The notes below the pieces were generated by a model that was not told the DNA's origin, searched no databases, and saw only the letters and a list, made by a program, of their open reading frames with translations. Source: Chara braunii (lineage: Eukaryota; Streptophyta; Charophyceae; Charales; Characeae). Taken from it: DNA of 44,933 nucleotides. The translations under genes and the position numbers were made by a program. Location: the NCBI GenBank assembly GCA_003427395.1, contig BFEA01000184.1, positions 2,208,257-2,253,189 of the forward strand, given 5' to 3'. Below, one piece after another: positions 21,698-30,110 of the stretch. Position 1 is the first letter of the stretch, and each line of letters opens with the position of its first letter.

Positions 21698-23444
21698 ACT
21701 CCGTGGAATTCTCTGGCATGGGAACAAATCAGAAGGCTAGCACCTGAAATACCAGAAACTGTGGATCCTTTGTTGTGGTTGGACAACAGGTCATAGTCTA
21801 TCCCTAGGAAATGCTCAAGGGAGGAAGGGAACTCATTACAGACAGACAGACCGTACTGCAATTAGGATGGACATAAGGAAAGATCCCTTTTGGCTTACCC
21901 TGCTAAAAACATGGAGGAAGCTACCCTTGCCAGACAAAGTGGCACCAGCACGGTGTGAGGAAGTATGTCAACAACCCCTTTTCAATAATTGTTGGATTAG
22001 GGATTCACAAGGGTAAATGCTGCATTGTATGAATGTGTCGTGGAAAGGATGGATTAAAAGGGGGGTATTGCGTATCAAGGATATTTGGAAGGAGGATGCC
22101 AAAGATTGGATCTTGCCCAGCGAATTGCATGAACGTCTTAAACATTACCATCACATGGAAAACTCCCTACATAAAATTATTGAACTAATCCCATTAGACT
22201 GGATTCGTATCCTCAGGAAAGACCCTAAAATCGAGGAAGGAGATTGGGTAGGCCTCTCTAATTAGTCCCACCTGATTGGTAATGTCCTTCAAATCAACCC
22301 AAATGATGAAATTCTTCTCTCGATATGCAGGTTAAACCAAGACAATGCAGTCATTTCAACAGAGGAAGTGCGATGGGTGGATAGCCAAAGTATCTTCAGG
22401 ATTAGAGTACTAAAACAAAAGGATTCGTGGATGGCCTTCAGGCCTAATACACCTATCTCCCACCTACCCCTTGATCCTATAAACTGGGTATGGACGGCAC
22501 AGATGGGTAATGGCCGTCAATACAAGAGAGCAATTCATACTTTATCAGTTAAGTCCACATACAGAATGTTAAGACCAAGCATAAACTTGAAAGAAAGAAT
22601 TAAGACTAGATGGAAGAATCAACTTAATCTAAGTAATGAAGCACTCGAACCAGTTAGATGGTTCAGAAATATTAAATCCAAGCCAGCCAAGGTAGCTTCG
22701 TTACAATGGCAAATTGAACATCGATGTCTACCAACAAATGACTGGTTGATTGACAGAACCTCACTAGAACAAAAAGGAATGACACTCCCTTGGTGTAAGT
22801 TTTGTAGAACGACCTTCCCGACAAAAAACATACCCGAAACTATTGAACATATTTTCATGCAGTGTCCAGGGGCTGTCTGGCTTTGGAGATGGTGGGATCG
22901 AATTTGGCAGCAACTTGGTACTCAAAGTCAATGGCCATGGGACTGGAAAGTGATATTACTAGAAACATGGAATCCAAACCAAATTGATGACTTCACCATC
23001 AACATGTTTACTGAAGGAAGAAGAGTTGTTCTTTGGGCCATATGGAAAAGGAGGTGTACCTATGAAATGGAAGGGGTAAGGTTGGATGGCCAAGAATTCA
23101 CTGAAACAATCCAGCAACAGATTCAAACAGTGATCAGGAATAAGTGGGAAATCACAAAGGAGAAAATCCAACACCTCAATTCACACACTAAAATCCTAAA
23201 ATCTATCAAGGAATTTTCTCGATGCTGGCTTGGTAATCTTGAAGGAGGGAAAATGGGTTCTGTCATATGGGAAGGAGCTGAGATGAAGGAAAAAGAGGTA
23301 CTTGACAGGAATTATTATCTGAAGTTTGGTGATTGGCTGAAGGTTGATCCAGGGATACCCTTAAGAAGTATGGCAGAATTTCCAGATCCCTTTCCTCCAT
23401 CCTCCAGCTCATTAGTTCCAAGGTCATGGTATGGTTATGATTAA
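21698..23444 (+). pseudogene. LINE A ORF2 C-terminal region with zf-RVT motif
   Basis: Broken pieces to about 22265 align with LINEs B and C ('WLDNRS*SIPRK' against 'WLENRSWSIPRK'). The last 358 codons (22368-23444) are open. 'HTLSVKSTYRML', 'HRCLPTNDWLIDRTSLEQKG' and the zinc motif 'WCKFC' then 'ETIEHIFMQCP' and 'WLWRWWDRIW' identify the zf-RVT region of L1-type ORF2. The end '...PRSWYGYD' plus stop is conserved in LINE B ('MQWYGMD') and D ('WSWFGND'), which confirms the true C-terminus. This region is thought to help bind the template RNA. Confidence 0.88.
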
Positions 23445-23516
23445 NTCATGATTACATTGTGACAGATATGGATGCTCAAAATTAGAGGATTCACAGCTTG
23501 ATGTTAGAGTACAGAT

Positions 23517-23543
23517 CTGGCGCCCCCGGAAGGGTGAAGAGGT
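23517..23543 (+). promoter_or_regulatory. LINE A 3' UTR stem-loop
   Basis: CTGGCG-CCC-loop-GGG-TGAAGAGG lies about 70 bases after the ORF2 stop. The same arrangement (CTGGCGCCCTC-loop-GAGGGTGAAGAG) occurs at 37219-37247 after LINE B, and weaker versions occur after LINE D. Retained short 3' stem-loops in related LINEs often serve as the RT recognition site; that role is inferred here. Confidence 0.5.
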
Positions 23544-23556
23544 TGTGTTTTACCTC

Positions 23557-23752
23557 TGTTGGCAGGTTTCCTATACATTCACATATACTGTTACGCTCTG
23601 TATAAGGGACGCTGCACCCGTTTTCCGGCAGGTGTTGCTCCCCACCAATAGATGGAGCTACCCCCCAGGTGCTAGTGGTGTCTGCTCTTACCAGCACCAC
23701 TATCACTGGCGGGGGTTTCTTACAAAAAAAAAAAAAAAAAAAACCAAAAAAA
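23557..23752 (+). mobile_element. SINE-like retroposon S1
   Basis: Head TGTTGGCAGG (from 23557), then GGACGCTG-ACCCG-TTTCC-GCAGG, the conserved CTCCCCACCAATAGATGGAG, a long hairpin at 23660-23716 around loop CTCTTAC (23685-23691), and an A-tail (23724-23752, interrupted by CC). The hairpin arms GTGCTAGTGGTG and CACCACTATCAC pair 11 of 12. No RNA polymerase III A/B boxes are obvious, so its RNA ancestor is unknown. It abuts the 3' end of LINE A and the start of LINE I. Confidence 0.82.
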
Positions 23753-23848
23753 TCCTTTGACATGGGCAATGTTCTCGAGGTCGGTAAGGATTGCCCCTTG
23801 TACACAGAGAGGCACAAATCTAAACTCGACACAAAAGTTGGATTTCAT
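23753..23848 (-). pseudogene. LINE I: short ORF1 fragment
   Basis: On the minus strand one frame reads 'EFRFVPLCVQGAILTDLENI' followed by 'AHVKGF'. This corresponds to the 'YWVEMRNIPIEVQATFV' part of LINE A ORF1. AAATCCTTTGACATGGG (23750-23766) is identical to 13076-13092 in LINE H, where the matching ORF1 continues downstream. The two fragments therefore overlap by 17 bases and belong to one subfamily. The right end is a sharp junction at 23849. Confidence 0.55.
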
Positions 23849-23940
23849 TAAACCACCAGTACCTCACCCAGCTATGCAGTCTGACCCTCCAACGACCGGT
23901 ATGTCGAGCCTGCCAAGCCTGGCAGTACCATTAGCAGGAG
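23849..23940 (+). repeat. ATTAAACCACCAGTACC repeat, copy 1
   Basis: ATTAAACCACCAGTACCTCA and the following ~45 bases match 44877-44933 at most positions; both copies begin at the same base next to unrelated LINE sequence. One frame reads 'LNHQYLTQLCSLTLQRPV' (other copy 'LNHQYLAQLSSLSLGRPV'). LINE E ORF1 has 'LNHQYLTLL' at 24886-24906 on the minus strand, so the unit is probably an ORF1 fragment of that subfamily. Confidence 0.55.
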
Positions 23941-24151
23941 GGGCCTAGGCTGGGGGGTCCAGTGAAGGGAAAAAAAATAAAAATAAAAACGAACAAGAAA
24001 AAATGCTGGGGACGTGAATGCAGTTGCATGCATTCTCTGAAGTGCGAGTGTGATCATGCCTTCGGTATCTCGCCTCAAGTCTCAAGCACTTAGCTGTAAC
24101 GAATGCTGCTGCCTGTTGCAACAACCTGATGTCTGTACAAACAGCCAAGTA

Positions 24152-24266
24152 TGATGTTTAGGGGACGCTGGACCTGGTTTCCAGCAGGTGCTGCTCCCCA
24201 CCAATAGATGGAGCCTCCCCGAGTGTGTTAGTGGTGTCTGCTCTTATCAGCACCTCTAGCATCATC
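24152..24266 (+). mobile_element. SINE-like retroposon S2, no A-tail
   Basis: Head with hairpin 1 (GCTGGA 24167-24172 / TCCAGC 24180-24185) and hairpin 2 (GCTCC 24193-24197 / GGAGC 24210-24214) around CCACCAATAGAT. The body hairpin with loop CTCTTAT at 24241 has a poorer right arm. It ends at 24266, directly against the poly(T) of S3, so its own tail is missing. Confidence 0.75.
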
Positions 24267-24305
<39 letters not shown>

Positions 24306-24405
24306 ATTTAACAAGAACACCCCCACCAGTGTTAGTGATGCTGATAAGAGCAGACACCACTAGCACCTTGGGGAGAGGTTCCATCTATTACCTCTTGCAT
24401 CATCT
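24267..24405 (-). mobile_element. SINE-like retroposon S3, inverted to S2
   Basis: The poly(T) run 24267-24292 plus (ATTT)n is the A-tail on the minus strand. The body hairpin (24320-24374) has loop ATAAGAG at 24344-24350, the reverse complement of CTCTTAT. The head CCATCTATT is truncated and diverged at about 24385. S2 and S3 lie tail to tail and could fold into one large hairpin. Confidence 0.72.
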
Positions 24406-24501
24406 CGGGCTGATTAATGAAAAAAAAAAACATGGCCGCGTCATCTGAAACTTGACTAAACAAGAAGACCACAAAACGATTTGATGGTCAAATACATTCC
24501 C

Positions 24502-24570
24502 AGAAGTGGTAATGTAATGTAAAAAAAAGCGAAAAAAAAAAAAAAAAAAAAAAAAGAAGTGGTAATGTAA
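24502..24570 (+). mobile_element. Poly(A)-only insertion with 16-bp target duplication
   Basis: AGAAGTGGTAATGTAA occurs at 24502-24517 and again, exactly, at 24555-24570. Between them lies only TGTAAAAAAAAGCG followed by A's (37 bases). A perfect 16-bp direct repeat around an A-tail is the hallmark of LINE-driven target-primed integration. The insert is almost nothing but tail, so the retroposon was truncated to its 3' end or was a polyadenylated RNA end. Confidence 0.75.
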
Positions 24571-25019
24571 GTATGCCCTGCAGCGGTACAGTGAATCACA
24601 GACTTGCAGGGGAATCTACACAACCAACACAAACAAACAAAAAAAAAAAAAAAACAAAGTGGATCTATCTTAGATTACGGATGGGTCCGTTGGGGAAAGT
24701 AGTACTGTCAGCACGACCTTTTCAACTGTGTTTCCCCGACGGCACCTCTATACGTCAAAGTTTGCTTTCTTTTTTGTTTTGCCTTGCACTGTAGATCGAA
24801 TACCCGGAGGACCGCTTCGCACATGGACGACACCCGCTGACGCGGCGCGTTAACGGCCGCGTCGGAAATTTTTAGCAGCGTGAGGTACTGGTGGTTTAAG
24901 TGTTCCCTTCTTTCATCAGTGGATTGTGGGTCGACGGGGGACCAGGGTGCCACCTGCACTGGTTTCCCCCTGAATTGCAGAGCTCTGTTTCTGAGCAAAA
25001 GTTGTTTGTCTGTCGACTA

Positions 25020-25132
25020 CAAGTGACACTCCCCACCAATAGATGGAGCCCCTCCCAGGGTGCTAGTGGTGTCTGCTCTTATCAGCACCACTAGCAGCAC
25101 TACAGGGGGTTGAAAAAAAAAAAAAAAAAAAA
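25020..25132 (+). mobile_element. SINE-like retroposon S4 inside LINE E
   Basis: 5'-truncated: it begins near the conserved CTCCCCACCAATAGATGGAG. The body hairpin is the most regular in the window: GCTAGTGGTG (25062-25071) pairs with CACCACTAGC (25086-25095), then CTG/CAG, around loop CTCTTAT (25076-25082). The A-tail is 25113-25132. It splits LINE E ORF1, so it inserted later. I see no convincing target duplication. Confidence 0.8.
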
Positions 25133-26206
25133 GGGCGACCACCGTGATGCATTCTGGATTATCCACCTCGATGAAGAAGTGGCCGTGAACCAGCTGTCTA
25201 TCTGGCTTAATCATAGCAAGCTTATCAGTGATCCATTTGATCCTGTCGTTAATCATCAGTCCTGTCGGCTCGGGCTGAAATCGGAAATGCACAGCTTTAT
25301 GCGCATAAATCACGTCCCTCGTGGCCCTAGCATGAGCTGGGAAGATCGAGTGTGGGTATATATATCCATCCTTGACTTGGAATTTCCTTTTGGGTTCCAT
25401 ATACAGTTGTTGTTGGATAAAGTGGCTTTTGAGCGGGCCAATGGAGTCAAGGGTGGCTGATCTGTCCTGCTCCGATTGCGCCGGGGCAGAAAGCTCTCAA
25501 AGGAGTCGGGGGGGCGTTTTTTTACGGTTTGCTCACGTGGAGGGGCCGTCTGTGGTGTGTAGCCCTGTGGCCATCACCCTGTCCTTCCATGTTCCACTGC
25601 CGTCCCCCGGTTTTGGCGCTGTGTTGTGTGCTTGTCTTGTTCCTTGCACCCGGCTGTCAGAGGGCGGGGGTCCATTTGCTCCGACAGTTCCGCTCCCCTC
25701 TGCTGAGGTCGGTGGATATGTGCTCACCCCGGAGTTCGTCGACGATGGCACTGCATCCCCTGCTCGTGTGGCAAGGGTTGGATCGGCTGTGTTGTCGGCT
25801 TTGACTGGTTGTTTCATTTTTTTGTGTTAGACTCCCTGGGATTTGAGATGGGGCAGCCTTATTCTTGCCCCCCTGCTGCTGCTTACTCTCCCCTCGGTGC
25901 GCCATGATCCCTTGTGCGGGGATCGGTTTCTCTCTCTTTGTTGTTACTTATTCCACGTGTCTTCTACTCGGGGATCATATTTGACCAACATTCTGAATGC
26001 ATCAGGATAAAACTCCTCTGCAGATTCATTCAGAATTTTTTGCGGATGGTGAGTGGTGCAACTAGGCACCCAATCCCCAATTCTATTTCACAACGGCCTT
26101 TGAAAGTGAGGTTCCGGTCTGCAGCCATGTGGCTTTTATTGGTCATTTGGGAAAATAAAGTCCTAGCAGATAAGGTAAGTTTAGCAATTTGTAAATTGAC
26201 CCGCCT

Positions 26207-26221
26207 GAAGACGTCATTTGG

Positions 26222-26277
<56 letters not shown>

Positions 26278-26278
26278 N

Positions 26279-26309
<31 letters not shown>

Positions 26310-26335
26310 AGAAGAAGAAGAAGACGTCATTTGGC
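26207..26335 (+). mobile_element. Poly(A)/(GAA)n insertion with 16-bp target duplication
   Basis: GAAGACGTCATTTGGC is present exactly at 26207-26222 and 26320-26335. The sequence between is T, about 84 A's (with one N at 26278), then (GAA)n. Removing it restores a continuous minus-strand reading through LINE E. This is a second tail-only retroposition event with the same target-duplication length as the one at 24502-24570. Confidence 0.78.
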
Positions 26336-26382
26336 ATGTCCCTTGCTGGCATTTTTTAGATGATAGGTCAGTGCTCCCATCC

Positions 26383-26455
26383 AAAAAAAAAAAGAGGAAA
26401 AGGAAGAAAGAATGAAAGAAAGAAAGAAAGAAAGAAGGAAGATAGAGGAAAATAT
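26383..26455 (+). repeat. Poly(A) and (GAAA)n microsatellite
   Basis: A short A run is followed by GAGGAAAAGG and repeated GAAA units to about 26440. Frames through it encode only Lys/Arg/Glu or Phe/Ser/Leu low complexity and are not genes. Confidence 0.85.
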
Positions 26456-26543
26456 GACAGGTGGTTGCAATGGATCGATGACCCATCCTCCCAAAAAATG
26501 GTCTGTAACAGAAAGGCCTCATGGCCTCTTCGGAACAGGTCAC

Positions 26544-26695
26544 TTTTTTTTTTTTTTTTTTTTTTTTTTTGGTTAACGAAGGCCTCTATCCCAGTGGTGG
26601 TAAGAGAACCACCGGAATTGAGGCTTTGCCTGGTGGGCCGCTCCATCTATTGGTGGGGAGCATCACCTGCTGGAAACCGGGCCCAGCCTCCCTTG
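26544..26695 (-). mobile_element. SINE-like retroposon S5
   Basis: The poly(T) run 26544-26570 is the minus-strand A-tail. The body hairpin has arms reading GCCTCAATTCCGGTGGT and ACCACCACTGGGATAGAGGC on the minus strand, around CTCTTAC. The conserved CCACCAATAGATGGAGC and the head hairpin (GCTGG/CCAGC type, about 26665-26690) follow. The arm sequence is clearly different from S1 and S4 although the loop is the same. Confidence 0.8.
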
Positions 26696-26728
26696 AATAC
26701 ATCAACTCTTGTTGTGAAATAGGAAAAA

Positions 26729-26731
<3 letters not shown>

Positions 26732-26763
<32 letters not shown>

Positions 26764-26822
26764 CACTGGATATGTTAGTGATGGTGATAAGAGCTCCCAC
26801 TGCTAACACACCAGAAGATGGC
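26732..26822 (-). mobile_element. SINE-like retroposon S6, body only
   Basis: The poly(T) run 26732-26759 is the tail. The body hairpin reads on the minus strand GTTAGCAGTGGGAG, loop CTCTTAT (plus-strand ATAAGAG at 26787-26793), CACCATCACTAAC. The head is truncated or unrecognisable beyond about 26822. Confidence 0.65.
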
Positions 26823-26928
26823 TCAACATCTGGCCGCCTGATCATCCTAACATTGCTAACAGACCTATCCCCAAGCAAACAGATAGGCACCTTGTACCAT
26901 TCTTGCATCTTTTACAAAATACTACTTC

Positions 26929-27018
26929 CTTTTTTTTCTTTTTTTTTTAAATGGGAACAAAGCTCCAATCTATTCGTGGGGAGCAGCACGTGCTGGGAAC
27001 CGGGCCCTGCGTCCCATA
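26929..27018 (-). mobile_element. SINE-like retroposon S7, short subfamily
   Basis: An interrupted poly(T) run (26929-26948) is followed by GCTCCAATCTATTCGTGGGG, GAGCAGCACGTGCTGGGAAC and CGGGCCC. This is the SINE head with both small hairpins but without the long body hairpin; the tail follows the second head hairpin directly. S12 has the same structure and shares ATTGGAGC and CACGTGC, so this is a subfamily. Confidence 0.72.
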
Positions 27019-27039
27019 CGAAAATTTACATAGTCGTTT

Positions 27040-27530
27040 GAAAGTTTGAGATACCGAGGCCATTACCCAGCTTTGGCTAAGAAAAAATTGAACTACTTAG
27101 AAGATTACTACGACAAACTTCAGAGGTAGGCAAAGTTCAGAGACAACTCAGGAACCCCCCATCAATCCTCTGTACCTCATTCCGGCAAGGCTTACTGCAG
27201 CAGAGCCACCATCTCTGCTGCTGCTGTACCCTATTTCCATCCTACGAGCTAGCCCCCTCACTAGTAGGACGCTTGATCAACCAGCTACTCCTCCCACTCA
27301 CCTCTTTTTGAGTAAAAAATTGAGAAGACCTCCCCCTGCCAGCATTAATTGCCCCGGAAACCAGGGGATTAACTGAGCAGGGATGCCCCCTTTTTTTATG
27401 TGAAGAAAATTTCATGAAGACGATACGGCAGTCAAAAAAATCCTACTCCCAAATCCATGCAATCAGTCAGATGGGGAACGAACAACCCTTACCCCCTTTA
27501 ATCCATCCCTCCTATTCACCCGCAAGAAAA
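27040..27530. other. Unrecognised C-rich DNA
   Basis: Pyrimidine-rich sequence with no supportable gene and no match to the LINE or SINE families in the window. Confidence 0.45.
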
Positions 27531-27534
27531 CTGA

Positions 27535-28270
27535 AACCCCTCGTTCAGTCCTCGTACGACTGATCTCAAACCCCCTTAGCTAGGGTTACAAGGACCCGCT
27601 ACATCCCCGGTACCGACCAGCCTGATACAGACAGCAAGGAGTGCCTTCCACCCTCGACAACTCCCGAATAGCTGCACGCCCTTTTAGGTGACAGGGCTAC
27701 AGCCCCAGCGACAGCTACGTCGAACGAGATAATGCTCATCAGCCCAATCTCGCCCTCCTGACCTACTAGTAGGGACACAGCTCTCTCCCGGATGATCCCC
27801 ACATATAGTTGTTTCAAACCCCATCAATAGAAAAGCCAGATTTGAACTGAATAACACACAAAAAAGAGAGCAGAAAAGTCCAAACTAACACCACCACCTT
27901 GCTACCTTCCCCGCAACTGTTGAAGGAAACCAAAAGCCTCGTAATCGGTCCTCGATCCTACACACAGCTAGTCTCATACCCTCCAATGCTAGGGTTATAG
28001 GGCACCACCATACCCCGGTACCGACCAGCCTAGAATAAACGGTAAGGAGTACCTTCCTCCCTCGGCAACTCCCATTAGCCGCACGCCCCTAAAAAGGTGA
28101 CAGGGATTAAACCCCGGCAACGGCAACGTCGAAAGTGCTGGTTCCGTCGTCCTCCCTCGACAAAACTCCCCAAGCCTCGCGCTCCCCCAGGTTACAGAGC
28201 AACGCTCCAGCACCGGCCTGCGCCGTCCCAGCCACATCCTTTTGACCTACTAACGAAAACTCAAGCCCCA
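27535..28270. repeat. Direct duplication with 408-bp period
   Basis: Two copies, about 27535-27790 and 27940-28270. Shared landmarks are CTAGGGTTA, CCCCGGTACCGACCAGCCT (27605 and 28013, 408 bp apart), AGGAGT-CCTTCC-CCCTCG, CAACTCCC, GGTGACAGGG and GACCTACTA. The minus strand gives related peptides 'VVEGGRHSLLSVSGWSVPG' and 'VAEGGRYSLPFILGWSVPG', but stops break both, so coding is doubtful. Unknown repeat family. Confidence 0.7.
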
Positions 28271-28939
28271 CCTGTTACACCCCCCAATCAAGCTTCTCAC
28301 CTGTCGAGTCCAACCCGTCTGCTCCCCCTAATCGTGTGTGACCATATGCCATCCCATTAGCCCCCCAAATCATCAAAGATTAAGATCAAAGATTATCCGA
28401 CAGGCTTCAAGAAACTGTGTTTAAGAACTCGGAATTTTTTTATTTTATTTTTTCTATATTCTTCTCTCAACTTCTGTTTCTTTACCTTCCACTACCTACT
28501 CCTAAGACTATCTAGAGGGGAACCCTGCAAGCATAGTTTCCTCTCTCTGTGAAGGGGAGATTTCATGTTGCCCCTCGCCCCTAATGGTTAGGGTATAGGA
28601 TTGGGGCCGCCAGTGGGGATCTGGCTAACACAAAGACCGAGACCTGCCAGTAGATGTGCCTAGGCTTTGACCAATCAGAACTTTTAAGATAGGGAAAAAA
28701 ATCAAATATAATTTTGATAGAAACAACAAAGAATCTCAATATCAAGAAATTCGAAATCGGAATGTAAAGTTTGTGAACTAAGCAAGAATAGGAATAAGAG
28801 AAATCCCTCAGACAGTAAATCAAGAATCAATAGAGGTTGGAAACATGAATTTAGCATCAAATTCACTTCCATTGCACCTCAAATTGTAATCTTTATGAAT
28901 ATCCAAATATCAGATTTTACTCCATCTGTAAACCAAACC
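28271..28939. other. Unrecognised AT-rich DNA before the gap
   Basis: 28430-28900 is AT-rich with short frames and no recognisable domain. The sequence ends at the assembly gap. Confidence 0.45.
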
Positions 28940-29159
28940 NNNNNNNNNNNNNNNNNNNNNNNNNNNNNNNNNNNNNNNNNNNNNNNNNNNNNNNNNNNNN
29001 NNNNNNNNNNNNNNNNNNNNNNNNNNNNNNNNNNNNNNNNNNNNNNNNNNNNNNNNNNNNNNNNNNNNNNNNNNNNNNNNNNNNNNNNNNNNNNNNNNNN
29101 NNNNNNNNNNNNNNNNNNNNNNNNNNNNNNNNNNNNNNNNNNNNNNNNNNNNNNNNNNN
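28940..29159. other. Assembly gap (220 N)
   Basis: A continuous run of N. It abuts the poly(T) of SINE S8, so a long homopolymer probably broke the assembly. The missing sequence and its true length are unknown. Confidence 0.98.
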
Positions 29160-29310
29160 TTTTTTTTTTTTTTTTCCATTTTGAAAAAGACTCTGCAGGT
29201 AATACTAGTTGAGGTGATACGAGCATCCTCAACTAGTATACCTTGTGCATGTCACTCCATCTATTGGTGGGGAGCTACACCTATTGGAAACCGAGTAGAT
29301 ACAATTTCAA
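29160..29310 (-). mobile_element. SINE-like retroposon S8 with a unique 19-bp stem
   Basis: The poly(T) run 29160-29175 is the tail. The body hairpin 29196-29245 pairs CAGGTAATACTAGTTGAGG with CCTCAACTAGTATACCTTG (two imperfections) around TG-ATACGAG-CA(T), loop 29217-29223. The head CCATCTATTGGTGGGGAG and a diverged CCTATTGGAAACCGAG follow. The stem sequence has no relation to S1, S4 or S9, yet pairing is nearly complete. Confidence 0.8.
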
Positions 29311-29332
29311 AAAATTGGCAACTGAGCACTGA

Positions 29333-30110
29333 GCCTCTTCTCCCAAACATAGAAGCCAGATGATCTTAAGATGTTAGCCCTGTTACTCATTCAGACCTCA
29401 CCCGTCCTCTCATTTCTGATGGATCAAGCCTCTTCACCCACCTCATGGGAGCCATATTTTCCTGCTGTAGTAGCTTGTGATCCATTGTGATCAGACAAGT
29501 CCTCAATCATTCCCAAACCATGACCATGGAATTAAACAACCTGATTGTGGAGGAAATGGGTCTGGGAATTTTGATAAGTGTCTTATTGGGATACTTGGAT
29601 CTAGCACTGTCCACTCTTGAAACTTCAGGTAATAAGCATTACTTACACTTTCAACCTCCTCTCTCTCACACTCTTTCCTCTTGACCCGGCCAATTTTCCC
29701 CCCTTGTGGAACCCCAAGCCAACTACAACTGAATTTCTGAATATGGTTCCTGATTTCACTATCTGAGTGTAAGTGTTGAATTCTTTCCTTGACATTGTCC
29801 CACTATGTTCTATCACTGTCTGAATTTGTTGTTTGATTGAGTCTGTGAATTAAGGACCATCCAACCTTGCCTCTTCCATCTCATAGGTACATCTTCTTCT
29901 CCATATGGCCCAGAGTACTCCTCTTCTTCCAATCGTGAATAGGTCATGTGTGAACTCATCATATGGTTCTGGTACCCAAAATTCCAGCAGAATGGCTTTC
30001 CAATCCCAGGGCCACTGGCCGGTGGTCTCCAGTGAATCCCAAATCTTATCCCACCATCTCCACAACCAAATTTGCCCTGAGCATTGTAGGAAAATATGTT
30101 CAATTGTTTC
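29333..30110 (-). mobile_element. LINE D: ORF2 C-terminal fragment and 3' UTR
   Basis: On the minus strand 'RRIPETIEHIFLQCSGQIWL' and 'WRWWDKIWDSLETTGQWPWD' open a good frame to 29850, through 'RRCTYEMEEARLDGP'. Then a TAA and frame changes follow before 'YYLKF', 'DPSIPIRHLSKFPDPFPP' and the conserved end 'WSWFGND' with stop at 29503-29505. The 3' region holds two copies of the CCC-loop-GGG-TGAAGAGG-like motif (29429-29451 and 29333-29359). It meets LINE B head on near 30110. Confidence 0.82.

Larger units (their letters stand above)
14530..23556 (+). mobile_element. LINE A: near-complete L1/Tx1-type retrotransposon
   Basis: The longest LINE here. In order: ORF1 (zinc knuckle, E-Q-x repeats, conserved block, domain X), APE endonuclease, reverse transcriptase with an FADD active site, zf-RVT tail ending in '...RSWYGYD' and a stop, then a short 3' UTR with a stem-loop. 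LINEs B, C, D, E, F and H align with parts of it, which defines the domains. It carries at least eight premature stops and several frameshifts, so it cannot encode its proteins as it stands. Its codons are AT-rich, unlike LINE B. The 5' end is uncertain. A SINE abuts the 3' end at 23557. This order is standard for L1-clade elements; assignment below clade level needs phylogeny. Confidence 0.9.
24780..26352 (-). mobile_element. LINE E: ORF1 fragment interrupted by SINE S4 and a poly(A) insertion
   Basis: On the minus strand from 26352: a basic N-terminal region ('MAHRGESKQQQGGKNKAAP' near 25905), then 'MINDRIKWITDKLAMIK' and 'HFFIEVDNPECITVVAL', which align with 'MNDKIKWIYKRLESMK' and 'EFFLIQPISPTVFTVLSL' of LINE A. 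SINE S4 (25020-25132) sits exactly there. Beyond it the match resumes with 'VAPWSPVDPQSTDERREHLN' against 'IYPWLPKKVGPEERKKQLM', then 'LTLLKISDAAV'. It fades near 24780. The 5' part has stops and frame changes and contains the poly(A) insertion at 26207-26335. Confidence 0.72.

Noticed and set aside
23557-23752. tRNA- or 5S-derived SINE promoter
   Set aside because: I could not find convincing A and B boxes or a 5S-type internal promoter in the shared head, so the origin is left open.
26143-26543. Poly-Phe and poly-Lys frames
   Set aside because: Translations of poly(A)/poly(T) and (GAAA)n tracts.
28879-29232. Frames across 28940-29159
   Set aside because: They are open only because the assembly gap is translated as unknown residues.
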